Shown one piece after another: positions 36,111 through 46,227 of a DNA stretch of 64,000 nt. A model generated the notes under the pieces. The model did not search any database and was not told the origin of the DNA. It was given only the letters and a program-made list of their open reading frames with translations. Where the stretch lies: the NCBI GenBank assembly GCA_961205875.1, contig OY540810.1, forward strand, positions 34,100,001 through 34,164,000. The letters run 5' to 3'. How positions within the stretch are numbered: the first letter of the stretch is position 1; each line of letters begins with the position of its first letter. The translations under genes were made by a program, and so were the position numbers. Source of the stretch: Sialis fuliginosa (lineage: Eukaryota > Arthropoda > Insecta > Megaloptera > Sialidae).

Positions 36111-38446
36111 GTTTTACTCGTTACTCTAATTTTGATAGCAAGTACTTGATTAAGAAAATATCAATGAAAATATTTTTTTTATATTTCTTTAAAAAAAATA
36201 AATAATAATTTGTGGCTTCAGAACTGTATGCCGGGCACTTTGATAATAGTTAATTTGCGGCTCCTATAACTGTTCCGTATGGTTTTTGTTTAATCTCTGT
36301 CAACATTTGTTATATTTTAATTAAGATTTTATATTTACCCCATAAAAATAAATTAAATTAAATTACGAGGACGAAAATAGAGGTTGTTGAAAAGAGTTAA
36401 TAAGAATATTTTATTGTGCCTTTTACTTCACTTACAGTTTTTTTATTATATATCTACCTCGTTTTACAAAGACTTCGCTATAATTTAATTAGTCAATTTT
36501 AATGTTTTTGTATTTAGTAAAATGTTTTTGTTAACTTATTTTGTTTTAAGTTGGCATTTTCAAAAGAATGTATTATTTTCTATATAATCTTGTTAATGCA
36601 TAGGTAAGCCACGGGGCCACGATTATTTTAGAACTTTATTGATTCAGAAAAAAGTTAAAACATTATATTATGTCAAAAAAGATAAAACCTTTTATACGTG
36701 TTAACAGTATTAAAATAAAAAAAGGCCGTTGGTAAAAAAAGCAGGTTTTTATTACTTTCAGACATCTCTGTTATTTGAAATTACAAATATAGTTCAGTAG
36801 TATTACATTATTATAATAGTATTATTACTACAGTCTTTAGCGTAATGACAGCTGTTACTAACAGTTAGTGCTTTGTGTATGAGCAAAACAGTATTTCTAT
36901 GTTGTGTTATTGTCGATCAGCATTTGTTCGGGTACTGATATTATTGTAAGGATTCTATATGTCAATATACGTATTTCCTTTAACAAAATACAAAATTTGT
37001 CTAAATATATAAGTAAATTGTAGCATAATTTATGACTAATATGATACAAAAATTGATTCGTTTTCGATAATCTTAAAATAATATTAAAGCCTTAAAGTGA
37101 ATATTTTTTTAAAGCTTTAGAACCTGTATATGTACATAATAATATGTATATAGTTTTTATGAAATGTTTTTTTTTCACTATAAAAATTAATCATGACAAA
37201 AAAATTACAAGTGACAGATAAACACAGCGTTTAACTAGACAAAAGAAGCATTATCTATTGTAATAAAAAATGTAAAAATCACGTTTCCTAACTTTTAAAA
37301 ACATTTTAATTACGTAAAAGTGTGAAATAATTGGGCTTTGAATATCCCCAAAAATAACAATATCCGGATATAACTTATTGTAATTTTTTGTACATTCATA
37401 TGCTTTCTAGTTAAGAAAAAAATATAATATTTTAATAATTATGTCGAATTACACTTCTTTTGTTATAAAATACAATACAAATTTTACACTTTCACACTCT
37501 TATGGTCCATAAAAGTATGATGTATTTTTAACATAAATCTTATTTCGGAACTCTTTTGTAATAAATTGTGATGTATAGAAAACAATTAATAGTAATTTAC
37601 ATGTTTAAATGATTGTACTATACTATGGATGGACAAAATATTTACATTTTTGGTTTAAATGTTTAATTTTATTTTTCAGTACTTATAAATAATTGTGGTC
37701 ATAGTTTGGAATGAATTTGTATTTCTGTAGCCTATAATACGAGAAAACGTTATAGACATATAGAGCAAGAACTGTGATCTGATTCGAAAATCGAGTCTTC
37801 ATAAAAAAAGAGATAGATCTTGTCTTAATTTAAGGGAAACATATGAAATAGGTGAATTTTGGGAATTATTATATCAAAAACTATTTGTTCAGTTTCATCC
37901 AGGTTTATTTTATTATAAAGTGTATATATTGAGGTATGTTTACAATTTTTTTTTATGAATATTTTTTTAGGTTTCATTTTAATAGATAATAGAAGTAAAT
38001 ACAAATGTTTGGTATGTTCTTCTTATTACAGCAAACTAGCAAATATATTTTACGTGTAAATGTAAATTTGTGGTAAGAAAATTAGGGAATTGACTTTATG
38101 ATAATAAGACGATTTGAAATATAATTGTATTTTAACAGATTTGAAAGAAATTGTCTATAATTTGATTAAGTAAAATATTGTTTATTTAATTTATTATAAT
38201 CAACAGAAATTACATTGAGTCGAATGGTTTTGAATGAATTAAAATAAAATCCTTTATTTGTAGCTATAAGGTATTTTATAATTGATTATAAATAAAAAAT
38301 AATGCTTGTTTTAAAATCATTCTAATACGTAGGTACATATCGACCAGTAATTTACATATCTTAACTTTAAAAAACAACGATTAAAACCGTTAACATGTCA
38401 TACAATTAGAGTAATTTTCTTCAACCCTGGCGCCTAGGAATCAGAT
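36111..38446. other. AT-rich stretch without a gene
   Basis: No coding signal and no repeat with another copy in the window. Confidence 0.55.
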
Positions 38447-38640
38447 TTACATAACCGTAAGTAGAGAATAGATAGTTTGAGAGTGCACCGTGTTTAGCCC
38501 GTGGCCGTCATGAGATGCATTCTGTGTCTGTGTCGCCCCCGGGCCAAACATCATTTCTCTCACTCCCTCCTTAACTAGTTCCAAGAAATTGTTCAGATTC
38601 GTATGGCTTTGTGTCAATGATTTCTTTGTCGTTTGATGGA
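38447..38640 (-). other. GC-rich patch, possible exon or regulatory island
   Basis: On the minus strand a frame stays open through GC-rich DNA and includes ELVKEGVREMMFGPG. It is preceded, further upstream on that strand, by an acceptor-like tttcattacag (near 38700), and is followed by a donor-like gtaaat (38437-38455 area). The plus strand is also open in one frame across the same bases, so the strand is not certain. I do not recognise a family. The patch has no inverted repeat. It could be an exon of a gene with long introns, or non-coding host sequence. Confidence 0.22.
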
Positions 38641-39188
38641 AATGTTTATCGTAATATGAATAGAAATGTCTATGATTATAAATTACTGTAATGAAATTAT
38701 TAAAGAGTTTTAATTTCTTCATCATTACATCCAGTTAGAATTATTGTAAATACAGAAATGAAAATGTACCTCTTTCAAGTACTTTTTACGCGGATTTGAA
38801 GCTATGTGGTGCAATTTTCATGAAAATACAGCGATTCCCCGTTTCGGCGAGTGGAATATCCAATGGAAGATGAAAATTCAAGGAATTTTGTTTTTGTTAT
38901 TATTAAAATTTTCGTTTAACAAGATTTCGCACCAGTTACCGAGTGGAATTTCCAGTATCGATAATTCTGATGAAAAAACAAACAAACTTATTTTATCTTA
39001 AGTCTTACATCAATTTCTTTCAGATTTTTGAACAAATTTTCTTTGTATATTTTTAGACATTCTATTTTCGTGAATTTTCGGAAACTTTTTACGCAATTTT
39101 CGGCCTATTTTAATTGATTGATTTAGTTTAACGCGATTTAAGAAAATTATGGAACGTATCCCTAATACTACAATGTAAGCAATCTTTT

Positions 39189-39192
39189 TTAA
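39189..39192. repeat. TTAA target-site duplication, left
   Basis: ttaa directly precedes the terminal repeat ggggaggttctcatct. Confidence 0.75.
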
Positions 39193-39919
39193 GGGGAGGT
39201 TCTCATCTAGCAACCGAAAAATTACGTGATTTTCGCGATTTTTTTTCTTATGGAAGGAAGTAAATAAAGTAGTCAAGTTTTTTGGTACTTATTAAGTATG
39301 TTATTAACTACTTTTACAAATTTTTATGAACAAAAATACCGAATAGTTTATTAGTTATATGCATTCAAAGATAGTCATCGAAAAAAAAACACCTCCACGG
39401 GCGGCAAGGTAACGCATCCAATTTTTGTCTGAAATAAAAAAATCAAAGTTTTTTATAAAATAGAAGACATTTGCTGGATCTTGCACTAAAATCACTAAGA
39501 AAAGTTAAAAATCAACAAAATGGCGGACTTGCAAAAAAAAATAATTTGTTTTCGCACTTTTTTTGGCTCTAAAAAGTGCTGTAACAATAAAAATAATGAT
39601 TGTAAAATTATGATTTTAGTTCAAGATCCAGAAAATTTAATTATCTTTAAAATAAAAAAAAATTCATATCGATATCTATAGTAGTTTTTGAGATATCTTG
39701 CCGCCCGTCTCAGAAAACATGGTTTCGAGAAATACGCGTTTAAAGTTTTAGTACAACATGTATATATGTGTGTGTATGTGTGTATATATTGACTATAACT
39801 TTAAAAAAAAATTGAATTCGGCAAAACGGGTTTCACGAGCGCATTCTACGAGACATTTGCCAACTTTTTAAGCAAAAAAAAAAATCGATTTTTTGGTCGT
39901 GCTTGATGAGAACCTCCCC
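39193..39919. mobile_element. TTAA-inserting (piggyBac-like) MITE, 727 bp
   Basis: Termini ggggaggttctcatctagca and, at the right, tgcttgatgagaacctcccc are inverted repeats of about 20 bp with one mismatch, with TTAA on both sides. Removing the element and one TTAA rejoins the flanking sequence smoothly (gcaatcttttTTAAgcaatt). TTAA duplication is the hallmark of piggyBac transposases (established). The interior has no coding region; it contains tgccgcccgtctcagaaaac and a tgtgtgtatgtgtgt microsatellite at 39765-39785. Confidence 0.82.
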
Positions 39920-39923
39920 TTAA
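39920..39923. repeat. TTAA target-site duplication, right
   Basis: ttaa directly follows the right terminus gaacctcccc. Confidence 0.75.
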
Positions 39924-39985
39924 GCAATTTTTTATACGCGATTTGCTGTGAAACGTCACTACCGCGTAAAAGGAGACCCTACTGT

Positions 39986-41655
39986 ATATAATACACGTGT
40001 AAGTATATAATACTGTATATTATAGATGAATTTATCTATAAGTAAGTAAAAAAAAAATTTGTAATTATTTTAAAGAGCATATGAGTTTAGTCTTACAATC
40101 AGTAAAAAAAGTAACATGTTTACAATGCAATGCATGTTATTCACCTAACGTTACGACTAACTTCAAGTAACATGTCAGAAAAAACATTTTTATGCTCTTG
40201 TTTAATGTGAGAAATATAAATGTTTTATAATTTATTAAAATGTCGAAATGTTCAGTTAGTCTTTTCAGCATATGTGCTGTGTTTATCTAGAATTCAGGAT
40301 ATTAACAGTTTAAAATATGTAAGTCGTGCATTTTTATCATAATACTGTATACGAAAACGTTATATTCTGTATAGGTAACGAGATATATAATTTATATTGT
40401 GTTACGTGAACACAGTGCGTGAAATTATATGAATAATCCGTGATTATTAACGTTTGGATATATGAAAACAGGAATGCAGTTTCATTTAACTGTTTCTACA
40501 TGTTTGTATTTGTTGTTTTTAGTAAACTCGATTATGTCAGTAATTTATAATAGTATTATTTATTATACTTTTTTTATACATCCATGAAATGTACAAACTG
40601 TACTTATAATAAATTATAGTAATTGAATTCGAGATTTCAATAATATACATGTTTTGTAGGTCCCTGATTCCTGAATGTCAAATATCTCAATTATTTTTGA
40701 TTCTTTTTACTTTTGCTCTTTAATTTATTTTAGCAAAAAAAAAATGTAGAATAATTTTCTAAATAAAATAAACATTTTTGTTAATGTTAAAAAATATGTA
40801 AAAATAAAATAACAAAAATTATAACAGTATGCTTCGGATAACACATTTTTCGGTACTATTTTGGTTACTAAATTATTTTCGATTTTATGAATAGGCGTTT
40901 ATTATCTAGACTTTTTTTATCCAGTTTCTACGCTGTTCTTCCATTATATTTGACATGGGAATATATTTCAATAAATGTTTGGTCGGGTATCTTTTTTATA
41001 GTTTATGAAACTGAAGAATCTAAAATGTAAAATAAAGTTACAACGAATGGAAAATCAAAGATATAAAAGAGGATAAGGAACAAACAAAAAGAATATTAGA
41101 CATACATTACATAAATAAAATTATAAGTGAAAATATATCTTACCTAACATTTATCTCATGACAACTTTAAGTAAAATAAGAAGAAGAAAAAGACCTAGTT
41201 AGGTATAATCATATATATAATAAGACTATATCGCGCATTCCCCATACAAGCAATGATATAAACATGTCCCCATGACTAGGTGATAGCATTATTGGGAAAA
41301 TATATATCTGTCTCATAAGTTAAGAAATCCATTGCTGCGCAGGCCTAAAATTTCCGCACTAAATTCAAAATGTTTAAAATTTAATATTCATAAACAATTC
41401 ACACTTTAGTTATTTTAAAATAACCGCTTATTATTTTTAATTTTTGTTTAATTTATGAATGTTTGTTTCATTTTCTCATCAATTATGTTATTTTTCACTA
41501 AACGTCATGAAACGTCACTGTATGATTATACCGCCATATGCAACATAACAACCAATAGTGTTCAAGTATTTAAAGAACATGTGCATATCACATCATCTCA
41601 TTTAACATCTTCTATCTTCCAGTGTGAGACCGACGTCTCTCTTTCTATGCTCACA
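39986..41655. other. AT-rich stretch without a gene
   Basis: The 99-codon frame 41455-41754 runs from AT-rich DNA into the left arm of the foldback element and is not supported as a gene. Nothing else is recognised. Confidence 0.5.
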
Positions 41656-41837
41656 AGGGCAACACTCCAACTTGTTCTTTCTGATTTTCTTCATATTGAA
41701 ATATGTTGTAGAGGAGGGTCCCCTGATAACACCTATACCCGGTTTTGGGCGTAGACGGGTAATAGTTTAGAAGATATGACCCAAAATATTTTTTAATGCT
41801 GCATATATACCTAATTGTTTAAACTATAGCCATAAGC

Positions 41838-41910
41838 GTCTGTTGGCCTAGCGGTAATGATAACGGATCGTTAACCGATAGGTCCGTGGTTCGATTCCCA
41901 GTGTGTGTTG
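41838..41910 (+). repeat. tRNA-like (SINE head-like) segment, left arm
   Basis: A box tggcctagcggt (41844-41855) fits TRGCNNAGYNGG at 11 of 12 positions. B box ggttcgattcc (41888-41898) fits GGTTCGANTCC exactly. Spacing is about 32 bp, as in tRNA genes. A cgttaac triplet context resembles tRNA-Asn, but the anticodon and acceptor stems do not pair well, so this is a tRNA-derived promoter and not a working tRNA. A T5 run at 41928-41932 would terminate pol III after about 90 nt. Confidence 0.75.
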
Positions 41911-42147
41911 TTGTTGTTGCTCTTCAATTTTTATTTTTATTTTTAATTACAAACAGTGACTTTTTAAAAATATATTGTTCTTTTGTAAAATATTTTATGA
42001 ATTTATTTGTTTTCAATGTTTCTTTAATCAAAATGTACAAATGTACAAAATTTTGTTGGTAAACAATTCAATATTGTAAAAATTGTAAACGTTTATTTAT
42101 GAACGGTTGTACACTAGGAACATTTTATAAAAGATTGAAAATTAACA

Positions 42148-42164
42148 CAGTTACTACATTTATA
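42148..42164 (+). repeat. 17-bp target-site duplication, left
   Basis: cagttactacatttata, identical to 42329-42345. The base before and the base after differ between the copies, so the repeat is exactly 17 bp. Confidence 0.85.
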
Positions 42165-42328
42165 CGAGTCTTGATGCTACAGCGGTGATCTTGATATAGA
42201 TCTTGGGTTTTGGGTGTAAGCTGCGTCTTCTTTTAGAAGAGCCCTGAAGATGTTCACTGCAATGTGTGACGAAACGTTGGCCGATAACACGGTCAAATCG
42301 ACGCGGCATACACCCAGAATCCAAGATC
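42165..42328 (+). mobile_element. 164-bp structured insertion, ribozyme-like retroelement
   Basis: Bounded by perfect 17-bp direct repeats. 42199-42227 and 42300-42328 form a 29-position helix with 28 pairs (three G-U wobbles, one A-A mismatch). It encloses hairpins ttct/agaa (42228-42238), gttcac/gtg-t-gac (42252-42270) and ttggcc/ggtcaa (42277-42296). CTGAAGA (42244-42250) and GAAA (42271-42274) occupy the places of the hammerhead core. The wobbles are G-U only when read as plus-strand RNA, which points to function as plus-strand RNA. Similar 'cctgaagatg...cgaaacg' cores are widespread in animal repeats, and Penelope-like elements are known to carry hammerhead motifs; assignment to that group is inference. 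Confidence 0.7.
42220..42307 (+). ncRNA. Hammerhead-like fold (type I order), non-canonical
   Basis: Stem I gctgcgtc (42220-42227) / gacgcggc (42300-42307); core CTGAAGA fits CUGANGA; stem II 42252-42270; GAAA; stem III 42277-42296; then atc before stem I, giving an NUH-type site after 42299. Departures from the canonical motif: a 16-nt insert (including a ttct/agaa hairpin) between stem I and the core, an extra T before stem II, a bulged T in stem II, and a weak base of stem III. Self-cleavage is therefore uncertain. Confidence 0.4.
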
Positions 42329-42345
42329 CAGTTACTACATTTATA
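42329..42345 (+). repeat. 17-bp target-site duplication, right
   Basis: cagttactacatttata, identical to 42148-42164. Confidence 0.85.
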
Positions 42346-42825
42346 TTAATAATTATTTTGATTCATATGAAAAAAAAACATATTTGTCATAATAATGGTC
42401 TGGTTGGCTTTAATTGCGGGTGGTCTAGATGATAGTTGACACAAAGGGGCTGAATAAACCCTTTAGAGCTAACGGTATTTCGATTAAAAATTTATTGTTT
42501 ATTCTGGTTATGACTCTATTGTGCCAACGACGGCGTCAGAGATTTTGTCGCAAGTAGAATTAGGATAATTTCTCCGAAAAAGTGTACACCATTGTTCAAG
42601 TAACGTATTTAAGGGCAGAATTTATTATTTATTTTTAGTTACTTGAGCATAGATGATATTTTTTTATTTATAATCCCAATATTGAATTGTTTACCAACAA
42701 AATTTTGTACATTTTGATAAAATAAACATTGAAAACAAATAAATTCATAAAAGATTTTACAAAAGAACAATATATTTTAAAATAGTCACTGTTTGCAATT
42801 AAAAATAAAAATAAAAATTGAAGAA

Positions 42826-42899
42826 GCACACACTGGGAATCGAACCACGGACCTATCGGTTAACGATCTGTTATCATTACCGTTAGGCCAACAGACGCT
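42826..42899 (-). repeat. tRNA-like segment, right arm
   Basis: Reverse-strand copy of 41838-41910. B box ggttcgattcc (42836-42846 complement) is exact; A box tggcctaacggt (42879-42890 complement) differs by one base from the left arm. Transcription from it would run leftward, toward the left arm's promoter. Confidence 0.75.
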
Positions 42900-43078
42900 T
42901 ATGGCTATAGTTTAAACAATTAGGTATATATGCAGCATTAAAAAATATTTTGGGTCATATCTTCTAAACTATTACCCGTCTACGCCCAAAACCGGGTATA
43001 GGTGTTATCAGGGGACCCTCCTCTACAACATATTTCAATATGAAGAAAATCTGAAAGAACAAGTTGGAGTGTTGCCCT

Positions 43079-43586
43079 GTCAGTATATTCTTTTATATGT
43101 ATATGGGTATAATACACAACCAAACATTAAATAACAAAAATGAAAGTCTCTAAAATGTATATTTCATTTTGAGTTATGGCCACCTCTGGTCAGACAATCA
43201 CAGGTGTCAAAAATAAATAAAGCCGAATGTTAGCACGTCGTGGCGGTGTCGAGGCTGCAGCGGAATGTCAATGTTTTGTTTGTTGTTTGTTGTTTGTAAT
43301 ATGTGTTTGTACACACACTGTACTTAACACATAGGCGTCCGTTTCTAATTTTTTTTAAATTCTTTTAATCTAATTTTATACTAATTGAGCTTATCACAAA
43401 AGTGAGATAGTACCAAATTTCATCGCACTCCAAATTTGAAAGACCAGCGTTGCCTGTAATAATTATCACTACAAATTAACACGGTTACATTTACAGAAAG
43501 GTTCCTCCTATGAAAATATATAGATGCATTTTATATTATAAATTTTGTAAACTACAACTTTGATAATAACTATTTTTTTATAAATA
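43079..43586. other. Stretch without a gene
   Basis: Contains a GC-richer patch at about 43232-43270 (cacgtcgtggcggtgtcgag) followed by a tgttgtttgttgtttg microsatellite. No reading frame of note. Confidence 0.5.
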
Positions 43587-43945
43587 GTTTTTGAGACATT
43601 TTCAAAAAACTGTTTTTGTTGACCTTTAATCTCTTGTAACACCAAACGCTCTAGAGTTTAGTGGTATCTTTGAGGACTTTGATATTTTGTTTATAATATA
43701 GAAAACAAGCAATATACAAAAATTCAACCGGGTGGGAATTTTTTTCAGACAATATTTTCTTTTATTTATAGTTTTTGAGATATTTTCAAAAAACTGTTTT
43801 TGTTGACCTTTGATTTGTTGTAACACCAAATGCTCTAGAGTCTAGTGGTATCTTTGAGGACTTTGATATTTTGTTTATAATATCGATAACAAGCAATATA
43901 CAAAAATTCAATCGGGTAGGAATTTTTATTCAGACAGTATCTAAT
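43587..43945 (+). repeat. Tandem duplication, 2 x 184 bp
   Basis: Unit 43587-43770 is repeated from 43771 with the same landmarks: ttttgaga.attttcaaaaaa, ctgtttttgttgaccttt, gtaacaccaaa.gctctag, gtatctttgaggactttg, aagcaatatacaaaaattca. Differences are few, so the duplication is fairly recent. The reverse frame 43626-43829 spans the junction and is spurious. Confidence 0.85.
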
Positions 43946-44878
43946 TTGACTGGATAATAGTACTCTGGAACTATTATAGAAACTTCGAAATAATTTTAAA
44001 ATGTATAGTCTAGCCTGAACTTCAGTTAGATGAATAGTTTAGTAGTAGCAGCTCTTTAAGTAAAAACCTTACCTAACCATTTCGAAGTTCTTGTTATTTA
44101 TAGTTCTAGTGTACTTTGTCGCAAAATAGGATACTTTTTATCCACCCATCATGAATTAAAAAAATTAAATTAATAGTAGCGGAAGGTTTTAGTATTTTTT
44201 TTTTAATTAAATGAAACACTGATAAAATAATTGACTTTTTATCATGAATATGTAAATTCTGTAATATAGAAGAAATGACATTTATTAAACGTTTGAATTT
44301 AATTTTGAAATTGCAATTAAGCTAAAAATGAGGAAATTACTTTGTAATTGTGTTGAATATGAAGTTTAGATTTGAATTGTTAAATGTGTAATTATTTTGT
44401 AGGCGTTCTCACTCGGATAATTCAATGAACTATTTAAAATAGCAGTACAAAGCCACCAAAGCAAAACTTGGTGGCGGTTAAAAAAATATAATGTAATATA
44501 ATATTAAAAATATATTTATTAACCACATAAAACAATAATTAATTGCTGTTCATATGAATATGATGGGCAATGTCAAATTAAAGAATTGTTTTTGAAGCTT
44601 ACATGAAATATTAATACTTATTTTTAAATTTTCTTTGTTTGGTAATTTTTTTTTATAAAAAAAAAATAAAAAAAAAAATATTTATTGGCGATTTGATGGA
44701 GACCCTTTTATGGTTGGGGTCTGTAAGCAGCGCCTATATGATTAATGTGACTCTGACGATCCAAATGACCACTATGTGCGGTTTGAGAAATATGCAAGTA
44801 TTTGTAATGTTATCAATCATTACAAAAAAAATACTTTTGTTCTGTTGTCTCTACTTTAATAAGAAATCGAACCTGTTA
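43946..44878. other. Mostly AT-rich; one unassigned GC-richer patch
   Basis: At 44683-44800 a patch (gatttgatggagaccctttt; tggggtctgtaagcagcgcc) interrupts A/T runs. It is open in two plus-strand frames (one is 44639-44914) but with a stop in the frame that looks more protein-like. Possibly a decayed coding fragment; I recognise no family. Confidence 0.4.
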
Positions 44879-45317
44879 CCTAAATTGCTCCATCATGTCA
44901 GGTTTTTGAAATAACCTAACCTAAAAATACCAAAATGACCATTTTGGCAATGTTAAAGAATTTATTACCAAATAGGTAATTTTTTCTATAATTTTTGTTC
45001 ACGGTATGAAACAGTAGGTACTATCTTTCCTATTTAAAATGAATTTTTACTTTTTACTGTACATTTTTTTTCACCGAAATATACTAGTTTGACGATATTG
45101 TTATATTTAATGTAAGAAAGTCCATTAAAACTAGCGTAAAAAAATGTACAGTAAAATTAAAAAAATATTATAAAGACGTACTATTTTTTATTGTAAACGA
45201 AAACTTTAGGAAAAAATTACCTACTTGGTAATAAATTCTTAAAAATTGCCAAAATATTCATTTTGTTACTTTTAGGTTAGGTTATCTCAAAAACATAACG
45301 TGATGGAGCAATTTGGG
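44879..45317. mobile_element. Nearly full-length palindromic element, about 440 bp
   Basis: Left arm 44879-44997 and right arm 45205-45317 are reverse complements (aattgctccatcatgtcagg; aataacctaacctaaaaata; tttattaccaaataggtaat). The inner parts also pair (ttactgtacattttttt around 45056 with aaaaaaatgtacagtaaaat around 45140). Each arm holds two TTAGG-type units. The right end runs on into the repeat shared with 20110-20250. Confidence 0.75.
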
Positions 45318-45410
45318 CAACGGATTTTGGTTTTAGCACGCCAAAAATCTCTGAAATCACCTATTTAAATAGAGACAGCAAAATTATATCGGCCTGTGTT
45401 ATTATTATTA
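45318..45410 (+). repeat. Repeat shared with 20110-20250
   Basis: gcaacggattttggttttag, aaatctctgaaatcacctat and aaaattatatcggcctgtgt align with the copy at 20160-20240. Confidence 0.6.
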
Positions 45411-46227
45411 CGTACGCCTATGGACACGAGTATTCATATATTGACATCAAACAAATTATTTATTGTCCGAAGAGAACGGACACTTGAATACCAAGCACCA
45501 TCTCCGCGCGAGTACAGATGTGACATACAAATTAACTACTACGTACTCGTGCGTGAACCGAGTCTGGACCGAATCCGTAACGTTCCGCTTCTGCATTCGG
45601 ACGTGCTCATATTTAGGGACAGAATTAATTAGGTAATTTAATTTAAAGTAAAACGTACTTATGCCGTGTTTAAAAGTACGAATTTTAACCCTGTGACGTT
45701 ATAATTTAGACCTCATTTTGTACAACGACGTGATTATATTTACGGAAGAAAATAATTAATTGAATCTGACGTAGGAGCTATGTAAATAAATTACTCCCAA
45801 ACAAACGTGAAACCATTTTGCGAAATGCTGAAATGTGTAATGTTGTCTATAGATTTAACATTGATTTGAAATTTATGTATTTACTTATTACGTACCATAA
45901 GAAAATTTTTATTTTAAGTTTTAGATAATTTTTTACTTATCAATAGATAAATATCAATGACATATCAAAAATAAAATGATAAGAGTAACAGGAAATATCA
46001 AAAACATAAATTGTCGTTTAGAGATAGAAAATTAGTTCTTGTATTTGACATTTTTTTATATTCATTAATTTTGAAGTTGTTTTGTAAAATAATTAAAATA
46101 TTACATTTTGATTCTTAAAGTTATCCATTTGTGTCAATAAAAGAACCTTAAATGGATTTACGTCGATTCTGTATGTGTCGAGTTTTTTTCAAAACGAGGT
46201 CTAGGTGTAAAATGTGTGTACAGTGAA
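45411..46227. other. Stretch with an unassigned GC-rich patch
   Basis: 45465-45615 is GC-richer (catctccgcgcgagtacaga; tactcgtgcgtgaaccgagt; gttccgcttctgcattcgga) and open for 78 codons (45396-45632). gcgcgagtac and gtactcgtgcg are imperfect inverted repeats, so it may be an eroded mobile element. No family recognised. The rest is AT-rich. Confidence 0.4.

Larger units (their letters stand above)
38766..39985. mobile_element. Pogo/Tigger-like DNA transposon relic
   Basis: The right end read inward is tacagtagggtctcctttta followed by cgcggtagtgacgtttcac; the left side has gtacctctttcaagtacttt followed by ttacgcgg at 38768-38795. These imperfect inverted ends and the 'CAGTAGGGTCTCxxTTTACGCG' style fit pogo/Tigger-type elements (inference). 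It is split by the TTAA element at 39193-39919. The frames 38804-39001 and 39010-39276 are unrecognised; I cannot find a DDD catalytic motif. Confidence 0.45.
42077..42676. other. Loop of the foldback element
   Basis: 600 bp between the arms. It contains the 164-bp structured insertion and two patches of ordinary complexity (cgggtggtctagatgatagt; gtgccaacgacggcgtcaga). The 60-codon frame 42250-42432 crosses the insertion and is not conserved coding sequence. Confidence 0.6.
41656..43078. mobile_element. Large foldback element with tRNA-like arms
   Basis: Left arm 41656-42076 and right arm 42677-43078 are reverse complements along their whole length, with only scattered differences and an 8-bp duplication (atgtacaa) in the left arm. 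The outer ends read agggcaacactccaacttgt. The loop is 600 bp. Each arm carries a tRNA-like segment with an A box and a B box, followed by a TTG-repeat (left) or its eroded equivalent (right). Arms of about 400 bp, a long loop and no coding region fit a foldback or a pair of SINE-bearing insertions in inverted orientation. I see no clear target-site duplication at the outer edges. High arm identity implies recent origin or gene conversion. Confidence 0.8.

Noticed and set aside
41838-41910. Functional tRNA-Asn gene
   Set aside because: A and B boxes are good, but anticodon and acceptor stems do not pair, and it exists as a pair inside a foldback element.
42220-42307. Canonical, active hammerhead ribozyme
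   Set aside because: Core and order fit, but a 16-nt insert precedes CTGAAGA, an extra T lies before stem II, and stem III has a weak base. Recorded only as hammerhead-like.
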